Below are positions 51,985 to 61,418 of a stretch of 64,000 nucleotides of DNA, piece after piece; position 1 is the first letter of the stretch; each line of letters opens with the position of its first letter. The translations under genes and the position numbers were made by a program. The stretch comes from an uncultured Acidobacteriota bacterium (lineage in GTDB: Bacteria; Acidobacteriota; Terriglobia; Bryobacterales; Bryobacteraceae): NCBI GenBank assembly GCA_902826605.1, contig CADEFM010000001.1:62001-126000 (forward strand). Reading direction: 5' to 3'. The notes beneath the pieces are model-generated. The model was not told where the DNA came from and searched no databases. It saw only the letters and a list, made by a program, of their open reading frames with translations.

Positions 51985-53196
51985 ATGGGGAAGAATTCGT
52001 CACGATTGATCTCCCGAGGCGGTAGCGAATCCAGAATGGTGGTCCCAAGAACATCCACGGAAGCGTCACTTCGGCTGGGCGTGGGTATCCTCGCGTTCGG
52101 CGCGGCGGTGCTGTTGCTCTATTACGGACGTGTGTTCTTCGTCACGGTCATCGTGGCCTCCATGATCGCTTTTTTGCTGGACCCGGCGGTCGTCTTTTTC
52201 ATGAAACTGCGGCTTCCACGCGGGTTGGCCAGCCTGGTTGTGTGCAGCATCGGATTGGTGGTCCTTTATCTGGCCGGTGTAGGCGTCTACTTGCAGGGTC
52301 TCGCGATGGCGGATGACCTTCCTGCCTACGGTGAGAGCATCAATGAAATCACCGAATCCGTCGGTGTCCGCATGCAGCGCATGGAAAGCAGATTGTATCA
52401 AACGCTAATGCCCAAACGTCTGCAGCAGCAACAGCCGCAGGCGAACGAGCAAGCACCTCCGCAGGATGCTGCCGCCAAAGGCCGGCGTAAGAAGGCCGAG
52501 TCGCCGCCCGCGCCCCCGCCGGCCGTGCAGGAAGTTCACATACAACAGGATCCCACGCCTGTGTTCAATTACCTCTATTCCTACTTGCGCGAATATTACG
52601 AAGTTCTGTTGATGGCGTCTTTTGTTCCATTCCTGGTCTACTTCCTGCTGAGCTGGCGGGATCACCTCCGCTTGCGATACCTGCTGCTGTTCGATACGAA
52701 TCAACGCGAAACAGCAGCGGAAACCTGGAGCGGAGTGGGCGACATGGTGCGCGCCTATGTGATCGGAAATTTCATGCTGGGAATTCTGTTGAGCGTCGCG
52801 AGCGCGCTGCTGTTCGCTTTCGTGAAGCTTCCTTATTGGGTGATCGTCGCGCCGGTCAGCGGGTTCTTGAGTCTGGTTCCTTACATCGGTCTGCCGCTGG
52901 CGCTGATACCGCCGCTGGTGGCCGCTTTGCCGGCATCCCGGGATCCGGCGCTATACGTATTCATCAGCATTAGCGTTGCGATGCTGCACCTGCTGGCGTT
53001 GAATCTGCTGTATCCCAAGTTTGTCGGCGCGCGCGTGCACCTGAATCCGCTGGTTGTGACCGTGGCTCTCATGTTCTGGGGCATGTTGTGGGGCGGAGTT
53101 GGGCTGGTGCTGGCCATCCCGCTTACGGCGGCGTTCAAAGCGGTGTGCGATCACGTGAGCAGCCTGAAGCCCTACGGAAGACTGTTAGGCGATTAA
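51985..53196 (+). CDS. AI-2E family transporter (PerM-like permease)
   Basis: The 403-residue membrane protein has the AI-2E/UPF0118 layout: two N-terminal helices, a long loop (here with a Gln/Pro/Lys-rich insert around residues 150-185), then several helices with the conserved GNFMLGILLSVASALLFA, FLSLVPYIGLPLALIPPL and LNPLVVTVALMFWG. Some members export autoinducer-2, others have other roles; the substrate cannot be told. The start may instead be ATG 52036, giving 386 residues. Confidence 0.85.
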   Translation: MGKNSSRLISRGGSESRMVVPRTSTEASLRLGVGILAFGAAVLLLYYGRVFFVTVIVASMIAFLLDPAVVFFMKLRLPRGLASLVVCSIGLVVLYLAGVGVYLQGLAMADDLPAYGESINEITESVGVRMQRMESRLYQTLMPKRLQQQQPQANEQAPPQDAAAKGRRKKAESPPAPPPAVQEVHIQQDPTPVFNYLYSYLREYYEVLLMASFVPFLVYFLLSWRDHLRLRYLLLFDTNQRETAAETWSGVGDMVRAYVIGNFMLGILLSVASALLFAFVKLPYWVIVAPVSGFLSLVPYIGLPLALIPPLVAALPASRDPALYVFISISVAMLHLLALNLLYPKFVGARVHLNPLVVTVALMFWGMLWGGVGLVLAIPLTAAFKAVCDHVSSLKPYGRLLGD

Positions 53197-53243
53197 TCGC
53201 ATACCCTCCGGCACGCCGTGCCGGGCGCTAGACTTGAAGGGTC

Positions 53244-53759
53244 GTGAACAAACGTTTCGCACTGATGCTGCTGGCCGGTCTGGCCGTCATGGCGGCTCTG
53301 GTCTTTTTCCTGCTCACCGGTACGCGAGGCGCACATTTGCGGCTGGAAGGGAAAATTCTCAAAGTGCGTGTGCTGGCGATGAGTGGCACCGGCGCATCTC
53401 TAGTAATGGTGGATTTCCGCGTGACGAATCCCTCCGACGTGCCCTTCGTCGTAAGTTCCGTGAAGTTGAGTATTCAGCCAGCCATTGGAGGGCCTGTAGA
53501 GGGATCCACGATCTCGAAGCCGGATATCGACAACGTGTTTCAATACGCCAAGCTTTTGGGGCCGAAGTATAGCCAGGTATTAGGAATGCGAGACGCCATC
53601 GTACCCCATCAGAGCGGCGATCGCATGGCGGGTGCACGCTTCGAGATGCCGGAAGCCACGGTGAACGCACGAAAATCGCTACAGTTGGAAATCGAAGATG
53701 TGGATGGCGCCGTCGCACGAATTTCGGAGGGCGATACGGCGCATGACGGTACGCGTTAA
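53244..53759 (+). CDS. Membrane-anchored protein, LEA/FxLYD-like
   Basis: The 171-residue protein has an N-terminal membrane segment (about residues 5-25) and a beta-rich domain with VLAMSGTGASLVMVDFRVTNPSDVPFVVSSVKLSI. This pattern of a VDFRVTNPS-type strand pair resembles LEA/WHy-like extracytoplasmic domains. Function unknown. The start is GTG at 53244; TAGACT lies 9 bases before it. Its end overlaps the DUF167 gene by 17 bases, so the two are linked. Confidence 0.65.
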   Translation: MNKRFALMLLAGLAVMAALVFFLLTGTRGAHLRLEGKILKVRVLAMSGTGASLVMVDFRVTNPSDVPFVVSSVKLSIQPAIGGPVEGSTISKPDIDNVFQYAKLLGPKYSQVLGMRDAIVPHQSGDRMAGARFEMPEATVNARKSLQLEIEDVDGAVARISEGDTAHDGTR

Positions 53760-54021
53760 AGTAATTCCCCGCAGCGCCCGCACTGAATTCGCGGAGCTCA
53801 TGGGGGACGGAACGCTCAAGGTGCGCGTTGCGGCCCCGCCAGAACGCGGCAAAGCAAATGAAGAGCTGTGTGCGTTTCTAGCGGCTCACTATAGAGTGTC
53901 CAGAAGTTCCGTGGCGGTTGTGAGCGGACAGGCCGCGTCGCTCAAACTGGTAAGGGTGGATCAGGGCAACCCCGGTGGAGACTCACACTTAATGAACCGG
54001 CGTCGATCGACCGATGGGTAG
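53743..54021 (+). CDS. DUF167/YggU family protein
   Basis: The 92-residue protein has the DUF167 pattern: RVKVIPRSARTEFAE, then LKVRVAAPPERGKANEELCAFLA and SSVAVVSGQAASLKLVRV. The family is widespread and of unknown function. The ATG at 53743 fits the family start better than the upstream frame start at 53698. It overlaps the previous gene by 17 bases. Confidence 0.88.
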   Translation: MTVRVKVIPRSARTEFAELMGDGTLKVRVAAPPERGKANEELCAFLAAHYRVSRSSVAVVSGQAASLKLVRVDQGNPGGDSHLMNRRRSTDG

Positions 54022-54029
54022 GAGGTATA

Positions 54030-56012
54030 GTGCCTCCCTCTGGGCGCTTACTGCGACACTTACGAGATATAGCTGTAGGCCCACTGAATCGGATTTTGAT
54101 GGCAACATACCCGTCTGACGCCACCCCGCAAACGCAATTATCCGGAGTGACTCCTGAACCCGGTTTGCCCGACGTTTCACGGGGCCGGCCAACTACACGG
54201 GCGACCCTGCTTGGGGGACTGATCGTCGCCATCTTATCCGCAGCGTATACATTGCTTTACTGGAATCGTTTCCTCGGAGTATCCGCCGGAGGAACGTTCC
54301 TCTATTTCGCCGAGCAATTGCTCAACGGACACATGCTTTATCGAGATGTTCTTTCGGTGATCACTCCTCTGCATACGCTGAAACTGACTGCGTTGGTCTG
54401 GCTATTTGGGGACTTCCTGATCGTCGACCGGGTTGAGGGTTTGGTGCAGCGCATTCTGTTGGGAGTCATGATGTATGCGTTGCTCGTTCGCTTTTGCCGT
54501 GTGCGATCCGCCGTTCTTGCCGCGTTTGCCGCTCTGGTGCTCGCCAGTGCAGATGAAGCGGATGCGTTAGGCAACTATCACATCGATTCGGCATTTTGGG
54601 CCATCGCGGCTACACTTGCGGCGAACGTCTATGTCTCCGCGAGATCATTGCGGCGGAAAACATGGGCGGCGGCGGGGACAGGATTTCTTTGTGCGTTGTC
54701 AGTGCTGACGAAGCAGACGACGGGTGCGGGCATCACCGTGGCGCTGGCCTTCGTGGGGTTGCTTCTCGCCTGGAAGGGCATTGGTTCAAGTATTGAGGAA
54801 AGAAAAGCGGGTGCGGGAGCCGCGGCCCGGTTCTTGACGGCCTTTGCGGCGGGGTGGCTCCTTCCGATGGCTACATTTACTGCCTGGCTATGGCGTGTGG
54901 ATGCCCTGGGGCCCTTCTTGAAGACGGTATTTACGGCAAGCACATCGAAGGGTCATCCGTTGGCAGTTTTTTCCCGCCCCTTCTTTCAGATTCCTGCGCT
55001 CTTTTTCTCAAGCGCATTCTTTTCTCTGGCCTTGTCATGGCTCGTGCGACGGGGCCGCCTCCGTTCGGAATCCCAAGACTCTCTCTGGAAAACGGCAGTC
55101 ATGGGCGTGTTGGCGGCTCTTGCCGTTGCTGTGGCGGTGGGAATCGTCTATTCCGGCTCACCGCAGCCGCCCAACACTCCCGGTCCTCTTCGCTTTTCGC
55201 CTTTTTTCGGATACATCGTCTTCGAAATGAGTTTGGCCGGATGCGGCATTGTTTTTCTGATGCTTGGGTGGCGTTTCCTGCGCCGCAGGTTGACGGAGAG
55301 CGAAGCACGAATATGGCTGTTGAGCGCATGCGGTTTCAGCGTAGCTTACATGTTGTCTTTGTCCTGGTCGATTTATGCGCCCATGGCTGCGCCAAGCGTG
55401 GCGCTTGTTATGGGTTTGGCGCTGGACCGGCGCGAACGGAGCGGCGCGCCTTCATTTGCCGTGCTTACGCTGCTGACTCTGTTTCTCATCTGGAACGCCA
55501 CGGGGTACAAGCTTTCGCTGCCCTTCGCGTGGATGTACTGGCCGGAGCCGTCAGTTAAGCAGTCCCGATCCACTTCGAGCTTTCCGAAATTGGCGGGACT
55601 ACGGATTTCTGAACCCACTCTGTCTCTCACTGAAAATATTACCAATCTGGTGAAAACGCACACTAAACCCGGCGACACACTATTGGTGTATCCATATTTT
55701 CCACTATTCTATTCGTTGACAGAGCTAGATCCGCCCACTTATACGTTCAATCACTATATCGACGTGTGCCCCGACGTGATTTGCAAGCAAGATGCGGAGA
55801 CCATCCGGCGTCGCCCGCCGGATGCGATCGTGTACATGGTGGAAGACTTGGAAACACTCCAGAGCGCGGAGGCCATTTTCCGGTCGGGAGGCGTTAGCGG
55901 TTCCAGGGAAGTTGTGCGAGCCATCGAAGACGTGGCGCGAGGTTACCGCAAGCTGCTCTCGACCAAAATCCCCGGAAGTCCTCGCGTTATTGAGGTTTAT
56001 GTCAAACAATAG
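54030..56012 (+). CDS. Polytopic membrane glycosyltransferase-like protein
   Basis: The 660-residue protein has about ten or more membrane helices and a soluble C-terminal part (about 510-660). The N-terminal block has FLYFAEQLLNGHMLYRDVLSVITPL, the layout of the ArnT/PMT-type dolichyl-mannosyltransferase family (GT-C fold), with acidic residues in the first outer loop. It probably transfers a sugar from a lipid carrier. The start is GTG at 54030, four bases after AGGAGG; ATG 54099 is an alternative. It opens the surface-glycan cluster. Confidence 0.75.
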   Translation: MPPSGRLLRHLRDIAVGPLNRILMATYPSDATPQTQLSGVTPEPGLPDVSRGRPTTRATLLGGLIVAILSAAYTLLYWNRFLGVSAGGTFLYFAEQLLNGHMLYRDVLSVITPLHTLKLTALVWLFGDFLIVDRVEGLVQRILLGVMMYALLVRFCRVRSAVLAAFAALVLASADEADALGNYHIDSAFWAIAATLAANVYVSARSLRRKTWAAAGTGFLCALSVLTKQTTGAGITVALAFVGLLLAWKGIGSSIEERKAGAGAAARFLTAFAAGWLLPMATFTAWLWRVDALGPFLKTVFTASTSKGHPLAVFSRPFFQIPALFFSSAFFSLALSWLVRRGRLRSESQDSLWKTAVMGVLAALAVAVAVGIVYSGSPQPPNTPGPLRFSPFFGYIVFEMSLAGCGIVFLMLGWRFLRRRLTESEARIWLLSACGFSVAYMLSLSWSIYAPMAAPSVALVMGLALDRRERSGAPSFAVLTLLTLFLIWNATGYKLSLPFAWMYWPEPSVKQSRSTSSFPKLAGLRISEPTLSLTENITNLVKTHTKPGDTLLVYPYFPLFYSLTELDPPTYTFNHYIDVCPDVICKQDAETIRRRPPDAIVYMVEDLETLQSAEAIFRSGGVSGSREVVRAIEDVARGYRKLLSTKIPGSPRVIEVYVKQ

Positions 56013-56119
56013 CCGCACCAAAAGTGCAATGATGCGGTGTTTTCGGCGGTAATGATCCCACAGAGTTCTTCCGATGGATAGACTGGGGTTGAGGAGATCC
56101 CTCGGTGAGGGCGAATCGG

Positions 56120-56782
56120 ATGAAGGCATTCATCGTGGGAGCCGGTGCGCAAGGGCGCGTGATACTGGATATTCTCAGAGCGCAGCACCGCCATCATGCC
56201 ATCGAATTCATCGACGACAATCCCGCGATTGAAGGGCAGGAAATCAACGGAGCGAAGGTGGTTTCCAGCTTGGACCAGGCTCTCTCCAGCCCAGACATAC
56301 GGGGCGCCGAAATGATCGTCGCTCTGGGAAATCCGGACCTTCGAATTGCCATTGCCGGACGTATAGGCGAACAAGGCATTGCACTCATGAATGCGATTCA
56401 CCCTTCCGCTGTCGTCATGCTCAGTGCGTCGCTCGGCTGCGGCATCATGATCGGCGCGGGCGTCGTCGTGAACACCAACACCGTTGTTGGTGACAATGCA
56501 ATCATCAATACCGGAGCCGTTGTGGAACACGATTGCCAGATCGCCGCAGGCGCAGCGATAGGGCCAGGAGTGCATCTAGGGGGGCGAGTTACGATTGGCG
56601 AAAAGGCATTCGTCGCCACAGGCGCGATTGTCAATTCGCGTCTCACGATTGGGGCGCGCACCATCATAGGTGCGGGTTCTGTAGTGACAAGAAGTCTGCC
56701 GGATGACGTGCTCGCTTTTGGGGTTCCTGCGCGTGTGCGCCAGGCCCTGAACGGACATTTCGATTGGAGCCGCGTATTATGA
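56120..56782 (+). CDS. NeuD-like sugar O-/N-acetyltransferase
   Basis: The 220-residue protein has an N-terminal Rossmann-like part (AFIVGAGAQGRVILDIL) and a left-handed beta-helix of hexapeptide repeats (IHPSAVVMLSASLGCGIMIGAGVVVNTNTVVGDNAIINTGAVVEHDCQIAAG-type run, 56-200). NeuD-like proteins acetylate sugar nucleotides using acetyl-CoA. The ATG at 56120 follows GAGGGCGAATCG. It overlaps the next aminotransferase by 4 bases (ATGA), so the pair probably makes an N-acetylated amino sugar. Confidence 0.85.
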   Translation: MKAFIVGAGAQGRVILDILRAQHRHHAIEFIDDNPAIEGQEINGAKVVSSLDQALSSPDIRGAEMIVALGNPDLRIAIAGRIGEQGIALMNAIHPSAVVMLSASLGCGIMIGAGVVVNTNTVVGDNAIINTGAVVEHDCQIAAGAAIGPGVHLGGRVTIGEKAFVATGAIVNSRLTIGARTIIGAGSVVTRSLPDDVLAFGVPARVRQALNGHFDWSRVL

Positions 56783-57942
56783 CCGCGACAGACCTTTTCC
56801 GAGGACACATCCCGCTGCTCAAGCCCTGGACGGGGGAGGAAGAAGCGCGCGCTGCCGCGGAGGTGATCCTTTCCGGCTGGCTCAGCCAGGGGCCCAAGGT
56901 CATTGAATTTGAGAGTGAAGTGGCGTCTTACGTCGGGGCGGCGTATGGGGTGGCGACTAATGCTTGTACGCCGGCGCTGCATCTTGCGTTGCGGCTCAGC
57001 GGCGTAGGTCCCGGTGATGACGTGATCGTTCCGTCTTTTACCTGCATGGCGACCGCGAATGCCATTCACCACGCCGGTGCACGTCCGGTGTTCGCCGACA
57101 TCGATCCGCGGACATATAATCTGGACCCGATCTCTGCCGAAGACGCTCTGACACCCAACACTAAAGCGATCATCGTAGTGCACCAAATTGGCTTGGCGGC
57201 GGATATGAATCCTTTTGTGGCGCTCGCGGGCAGCCGCAGCCTCGCGCTGATCGAAGACGGCGCATGCTCTTTGGGCGCTACGTCGAGGGGAAAGCGTGTC
57301 GGCGGGATTTTCGGGCCTACATGTTTTAGTTTTCATCCTCGCAAGATGATCACGACGGGCGAGGGTGGAATGATCACCACCAACGATGGTGAACTTGCCG
57401 CCAAGGCGCGCACACTGCGTTCCACGGGAGCATCCATATCCGATCTTGACCGCCACCACGCGAAGGGCGCGCTGGTGCAAACCTACGAAGACATTGGGTA
57501 CAACTATCGGATGACCGATATCCAGGCCGCCATCGGACTGGTGCAGATGAAGAAGCTACCGGTGATGCTCGAACAACGCGCAGCGCAAGCACGATTCTAC
57601 GCCGATGCGTTCCGGAACGTGGAGGAAATCGAACCGCCGTATGTGCCACCGTACGCCACGCACGCCTATTCTTCGTACATGATCCGTTTGCGGCCCACAG
57701 CGCATGTGAGCCGGGACTCCGTGCTCGAAACCATGGCCCGCCGCGGCATTTCCTGCCGCATCGGTATTCAGCCGCTCCATCACGAACCCTTCTATCGCGA
57801 ACGCTACGCGGGAGTGCGTTTTCCGGCTACGGAAGAGGCCGCGCGCACAACCTTGTTCCTGCCCATTTTCCCGGGATTGACGGAAGCGGAACAGCAGCGC
57901 GTCATTGACGAACTGATCGCAACTGTGAGGGCTGCGAAGTAG
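56779..57942 (+). CDS. DegT/DnrJ/EryC1-type sugar aminotransferase (first copy)
   Basis: The 387-residue PLP enzyme transaminates a keto sugar nucleotide. It has HIPLLKPWTGEEE, LSGWLSQGPKVIEFES, PSFTCMATANAIHH, EDGACSLGATSRG, and the PLP lysine in FSFHPRKMITTGEGGM. The start ATG 56779 overlaps the NeuD-like gene stop. Together they match a PseC/PglE-type step followed by acetylation. The sugar cannot be deduced. Confidence 0.9.
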   Translation: MTATDLFRGHIPLLKPWTGEEEARAAAEVILSGWLSQGPKVIEFESEVASYVGAAYGVATNACTPALHLALRLSGVGPGDDVIVPSFTCMATANAIHHAGARPVFADIDPRTYNLDPISAEDALTPNTKAIIVVHQIGLAADMNPFVALAGSRSLALIEDGACSLGATSRGKRVGGIFGPTCFSFHPRKMITTGEGGMITTNDGELAAKARTLRSTGASISDLDRHHAKGALVQTYEDIGYNYRMTDIQAAIGLVQMKKLPVMLEQRAAQARFYADAFRNVEEIEPPYVPPYATHAYSSYMIRLRPTAHVSRDSVLETMARRGISCRIGIQPLHHEPFYRERYAGVRFPATEEAARTTLFLPIFPGLTEAEQQRVIDELIATVRAAK

Positions 57943-58674
57943 ATGCAAATCTCCGTCGTCTTTCCTTGTTACAACGAGGAGGAGAACATTCGCGGGGCGA
58001 TGGAGCGCGCAGTTACGGCATTGGCGGAACAATTTGACGCCTTCGAGATCCTCTTAGTGGATGATGCGAGCCAGGACGCAACCCCATGGATCTGCGACGA
58101 ACTCGCCGTCCGTCATCCGCAAATCCGAGTTCTGCACAACGCGAAAAATATCGGCCAAGGCGCTAGTATTGTACGGGGATTCCAGAACGCCAGGTACGAT
58201 CTGGTTCTGCATAACGCAATGGATTACCCATTCGATCTGCGCGATCTTCGCGCGATGGTTCCACTGCTCCGCGATGCGGATATCGTCGTCGCGGTGCGCC
58301 GCGAACGCGCCGGCTACTCGCTCTACCGAGTCTTGACTTCCATTGTTCACAAGACCCTGCTCCACCTCCTGTTTCCACTGCGCCTTAGTGACTACAATTT
58401 TGTCCAGCTCTACCCTAGAACCGTGTGGGAACACGTGAAGGTTGAAGCCCGCAGTACTGCGTTCTTGACGCCTGAAGCATTGATTCGGGCCCATGATTTG
58501 GGATACAGGATCGTGGAGATTCCCATCGAATATCACGCTCGCGTCGCAGGAATCGCAACGTCAGGCCGGCCGAAAGTGATTCTCGCTTCTCTTCGCGATA
58601 TGATCCACTTTTGGTGGAAGAGACTGCTGAGGCGCACTCCTCGCGCCGCGGCAATAGGACAGGCCTCCTCATGA
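57943..58674 (+). CDS. Family 2 glycosyltransferase, DPM-like
   Basis: The 243-residue enzyme has a GT2 fold: ISVVFPCYNEEENI and LLVDDASQDATPWIC. The usual DxD-type position reads HNAMDYPFDLRDL, so the first Asp of the DADLQHP-like motif is replaced, while the second Asp is kept. It probably moves a sugar to a lipid or growing glycan. It starts immediately after the aminotransferase stop and overlaps the epimerase by 4 bases. Confidence 0.85.
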   Translation: MQISVVFPCYNEEENIRGAMERAVTALAEQFDAFEILLVDDASQDATPWICDELAVRHPQIRVLHNAKNIGQGASIVRGFQNARYDLVLHNAMDYPFDLRDLRAMVPLLRDADIVVAVRRERAGYSLYRVLTSIVHKTLLHLLFPLRLSDYNFVQLYPRTVWEHVKVEARSTAFLTPEALIRAHDLGYRIVEIPIEYHARVAGIATSGRPKVILASLRDMIHFWWKRLLRRTPRAAAIGQASS

Positions 58675-59654
58675 AATCTACCATGCAAAACAAACGCATT
58701 CTCATCACCGGCGGCGCCGGACTGATCGGCTCGCACATCGCGGACCAACTGATCGAGAGGGATGTCAAAGAAATCGTCATCCTCGACAACTTCGTGCGCG
58801 GCAGGAAAGAGAACATAGCGCGAGCAGTCGCAAGCGGACGCGTGACCATCATCGACGGCGATATTCGCGATACCGCGCAAGTGGCCCGAGCCATGGAAGG
58901 CATCGATATCGTTTTCCATCAAGCCGCGATTCGCATCACGCAATGCGCGGAAGATCCGCGGTTGGCGCTGGAAGTGCTTGCCGATGGAACCTTCAACGTC
59001 GCTGAGGCGGCCGTGAAGGCCAAAGTTCAAAAAGTGGTCGCTGCCTCTTCCGCGTCCGTCTACGGCATGGCGGAGGAGTTCCCGACTAATGAGCGCCATC
59101 ATCCTTACAACAACCGCACGCTCTACGGAGCGGCGAAGGTATTTAACGAAGGCGTGCTGCGCAGCTTCAACGATATGTACGGGCTTCCCTACGTGATGCT
59201 GCGGTATTTTAACGTCTACGGCCCTCGCATGGACATGTTCGGGGTCTACACGGAAGTCCTGATCCGCTGGATGGAGCGCATCGAGGCCGGAAAGGGTCCC
59301 GTGATTTTCGGCGACGGAACCCAAACCATGGACTTTGTTGTCGCCGAAGATATCGCTCGCGCGAATATTCTGGCCGCTGAAGCGAACGTGTCCGACGAAA
59401 TCATCAATATCGCCAGCGGTTCGGAAACCAGCCTCAACGCGCTCGCAGAGGCTCTTCTGCGAGTGATGGGTTCGAGCGTGGCGATCGAGTACGGTCCGGA
59501 ACGCAAAGTGAACCCGGTTCCTCGCCGGCTGGCCGATACGTCGCGCGCCCGCGATTTGATCGGCTTCGAAGCGCGCATAGGGATCGAAGAAGGATTGAAG
59601 CGCCTGGTCGATTGGTGGCAGGTCGAGCGCCGCGCGGAAAGTGTGAATGCCTGA
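58671..59654 (+). CDS. NAD-dependent nucleotide-sugar epimerase/dehydratase
   Basis: The 327-residue SDR has RILITGGAGLIGSHIADQL, the SASVYGMAEEFP segment, the catalytic Y-x3-K (LYGAAKVFNE), and RYFNVYGPRMDMFGVYTEV. These fit UDP-glucose 4-epimerase/GDP-mannose dehydratase-like enzymes. The start ATG 58671 overlaps the GT2 stop by 4 bases, and its own end overlaps the next aminotransferase by 8 bases. The substrate is a nucleotide sugar of unknown type. Confidence 0.9.
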   Translation: MKSTMQNKRILITGGAGLIGSHIADQLIERDVKEIVILDNFVRGRKENIARAVASGRVTIIDGDIRDTAQVARAMEGIDIVFHQAAIRITQCAEDPRLALEVLADGTFNVAEAAVKAKVQKVVAASSASVYGMAEEFPTNERHHPYNNRTLYGAAKVFNEGVLRSFNDMYGLPYVMLRYFNVYGPRMDMFGVYTEVLIRWMERIEAGKGPVIFGDGTQTMDFVVAEDIARANILAAEANVSDEIINIASGSETSLNALAEALLRVMGSSVAIEYGPERKVNPVPRRLADTSRARDLIGFEARIGIEEGLKRLVDWWQVERRAESVNA

Positions 59655-60843
59655 ATCGCCTGCGATGGTGAGATCCATTCCCATCACGCGTCCATGGATG
59701 GACGAACGCGAAGCGGAAGCCGCACGGCGGCCCATTCTCAAAGGTTGGGTCACCCAAGGTCCTGAAGTGGCGGCCTTTGAGGGCGAATTCGCCGAGTTTG
59801 TAGGCGCTCCGTTTGCTTGCGCCGTGTCCAATTGCACCACCGCGCTGCATCTGGCTCTGCTCGCCGTCGGTGTGAGACCGGGCGACGAAGTGATCACGGT
59901 TTCGCATTCGTTCGTCGCCACTGCCAGTGCGATCCGCTACTGCGGCGCTATGCCTGTGTTCGTCGACATTCAGCCGGCGACCTTTAACATGGATCCGGAG
60001 CGTTTGGAGCAAGTTCTATCGCCGCGCACAAAGGCCATCCTGTGTGTTCACCAGATGGGCATGCCGTGCGATTTGCGGAAGATTGCTTCTTTCGCACGCA
60101 ATCACGATCTTCCGTTGATCGAGGATGCTGCCTGTGCCGTGGGAAGCGAGATCCTATGGGACGGCCAGTGGGAGAAGATCGGCCGGCCGCACTCCGATAT
60201 CGCCTGTTTTTCTTTTCATCCCCGAAAGCTATTGACCACCGGTGACGGTGGCATGTTGACCACCACGCGCCAGGAGTTCGATACAAAGTTTCGTTTGTGG
60301 CGCCAGCACTCCATGAGCGTCCCGGATACGATTCGCCATCAAGCCAACACAGTTATCTTCGAAGAGTATCCGGAAATCGGCTTCAACTACCGCATGACCG
60401 ACATTCAAGCCGCAGTCGGGCGAGAGCAATTGAAGAAGCTGCCCGAGGTGATCGCGCGCCGCCGCCACTTGGCTCAGCGCTACCTGCAACGACTCACGGG
60501 AATTCCTGGTCTCGGATTGCCGGAGGAACCCGAATGGGCGCATTCGAACTGGCAGAGCTTTTGTGTGCGTTTGCTGGGTCACGTGGATCAACGAGCCTGC
60601 ATGCAATTCATGCTCGACGCGGGAATCGCAACGCGCAGGGGAATCATGTGCGCGCATCGAGAGGCTGCTTATCCGCCGGGATCCTGGCGGTGCGCGGGAT
60701 CAGGGGATGCGCACCATGCACTGGCGCATTCGGAAACCGCCCAAGAGCGCTGCATGATTGTGCCTCTCTATCACGACCTGGCAACGGACGATCAGGATTA
60801 CGTCATCGCGAAGCTGGCGGAGTGCATCACTGTGCAACACTAG
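59647..60843 (+). CDS. DegT/DnrJ/EryC1-type sugar aminotransferase (second copy)
   Basis: The 398-residue PLP enzyme is a paralog of the one at 56.8 kb. It begins RPWMDEREAEAARRPILKGWVTQGPEVAAFEGEF and has VITVSHSFVATASAIRY, IEDAACAVGSE and the PLP lysine in FSFHPRKLLTTGDGGM. It carries a longer C-terminal stretch after GIMCAHREAAYPP. The presence of two such enzymes suggests two different amino sugars. It is followed 6 bases later by a membrane protein. Confidence 0.9.
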   Translation: MPESPAMVRSIPITRPWMDEREAEAARRPILKGWVTQGPEVAAFEGEFAEFVGAPFACAVSNCTTALHLALLAVGVRPGDEVITVSHSFVATASAIRYCGAMPVFVDIQPATFNMDPERLEQVLSPRTKAILCVHQMGMPCDLRKIASFARNHDLPLIEDAACAVGSEILWDGQWEKIGRPHSDIACFSFHPRKLLTTGDGGMLTTTRQEFDTKFRLWRQHSMSVPDTIRHQANTVIFEEYPEIGFNYRMTDIQAAVGREQLKKLPEVIARRRHLAQRYLQRLTGIPGLGLPEEPEWAHSNWQSFCVRLLGHVDQRACMQFMLDAGIATRRGIMCAHREAAYPPGSWRCAGSGDAHHALAHSETAQERCMIVPLYHDLATDDQDYVIAKLAECITVQH

Positions 60844-60849
60844 AAGGCA

Positions 60850-61410
60850 ATGCATTCGACGAGAATCGCCACATTCCTGCTGGGAGCGTGGCTGGCTTGT
60901 TGCCTCTTCATGGACGCAATGGCCGTTCAAAACCAGCGGCTCACCGGGCGATTTCTGACAGCGCCAATGGAACCAGCCGCGGCAATTGTGAATAACGCCG
61001 GTCATGAACAGACCGCTCTGTTGCTGCGCCACTTCGCCGCCGAACAAAACCGCTATTACTATTCCACTTGGGAATTGATTCAGATCCCACTCGCCCTGTT
61101 ACTGGCTCTGGTTGTCTTCGTCGCCACGGACCGGCGCATCATTGGGCCGCTGATCGTGGGATTGATGCTGGTGTTGGTATTGTTTCAGGCCTTCGCCATC
61201 ACACCGGAGCTCGGTTTCCGGGGCCGTGATGTCGATTTTCCTCCCGGGAGCCAGAGTGTCGGGGCGCAGGCGCGCGTGTGGGCGCTTACGCAGGTCTTCA
61301 TCGGTGTGGAAGCGGCGAAGTTGCTGTTCGGCGGCATCGTCGCCAGTTACATGTTTGCGTTCAAGTCCCGGCGCCGGCGATCGACCGCTGCGGTGCCCGT
61401 GGAAGTGTGA
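60850..61410 (+). CDS. Polytopic membrane protein, DUF4149-like
   Basis: The 186-residue protein has four membrane helices (near residues 7-22, 80-96, 103-120 and 157-173) and a soluble loop with QNRYYYSTWELIQIPLALLL. It resembles DUF4149-type small membrane proteins but I cannot prove this. It lies 6 bases after the aminotransferase, and may be cotranscribed with the glycan genes. Function unknown. Confidence 0.55.
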   Translation: MHSTRIATFLLGAWLACCLFMDAMAVQNQRLTGRFLTAPMEPAAAIVNNAGHEQTALLLRHFAAEQNRYYYSTWELIQIPLALLLALVVFVATDRRIIGPLIVGLMLVLVLFQAFAITPELGFRGRDVDFPPGSQSVGAQARVWALTQVFIGVEAAKLLFGGIVASYMFAFKSRRRRSTAAVPVEV

Positions 61411-61418
61411 CATCCAGG

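Noticed and set aside
56398..57480. Long minus-strand open frame over the NeuD and aminotransferase genes
   Set aside because: Opposite two well-supported genes; composition is a mirror of coding GC bias.
58533..59921. 462-codon minus-strand open frame
   Set aside because: Lies over the epimerase, GT2 and aminotransferase genes, whose motifs are clear.
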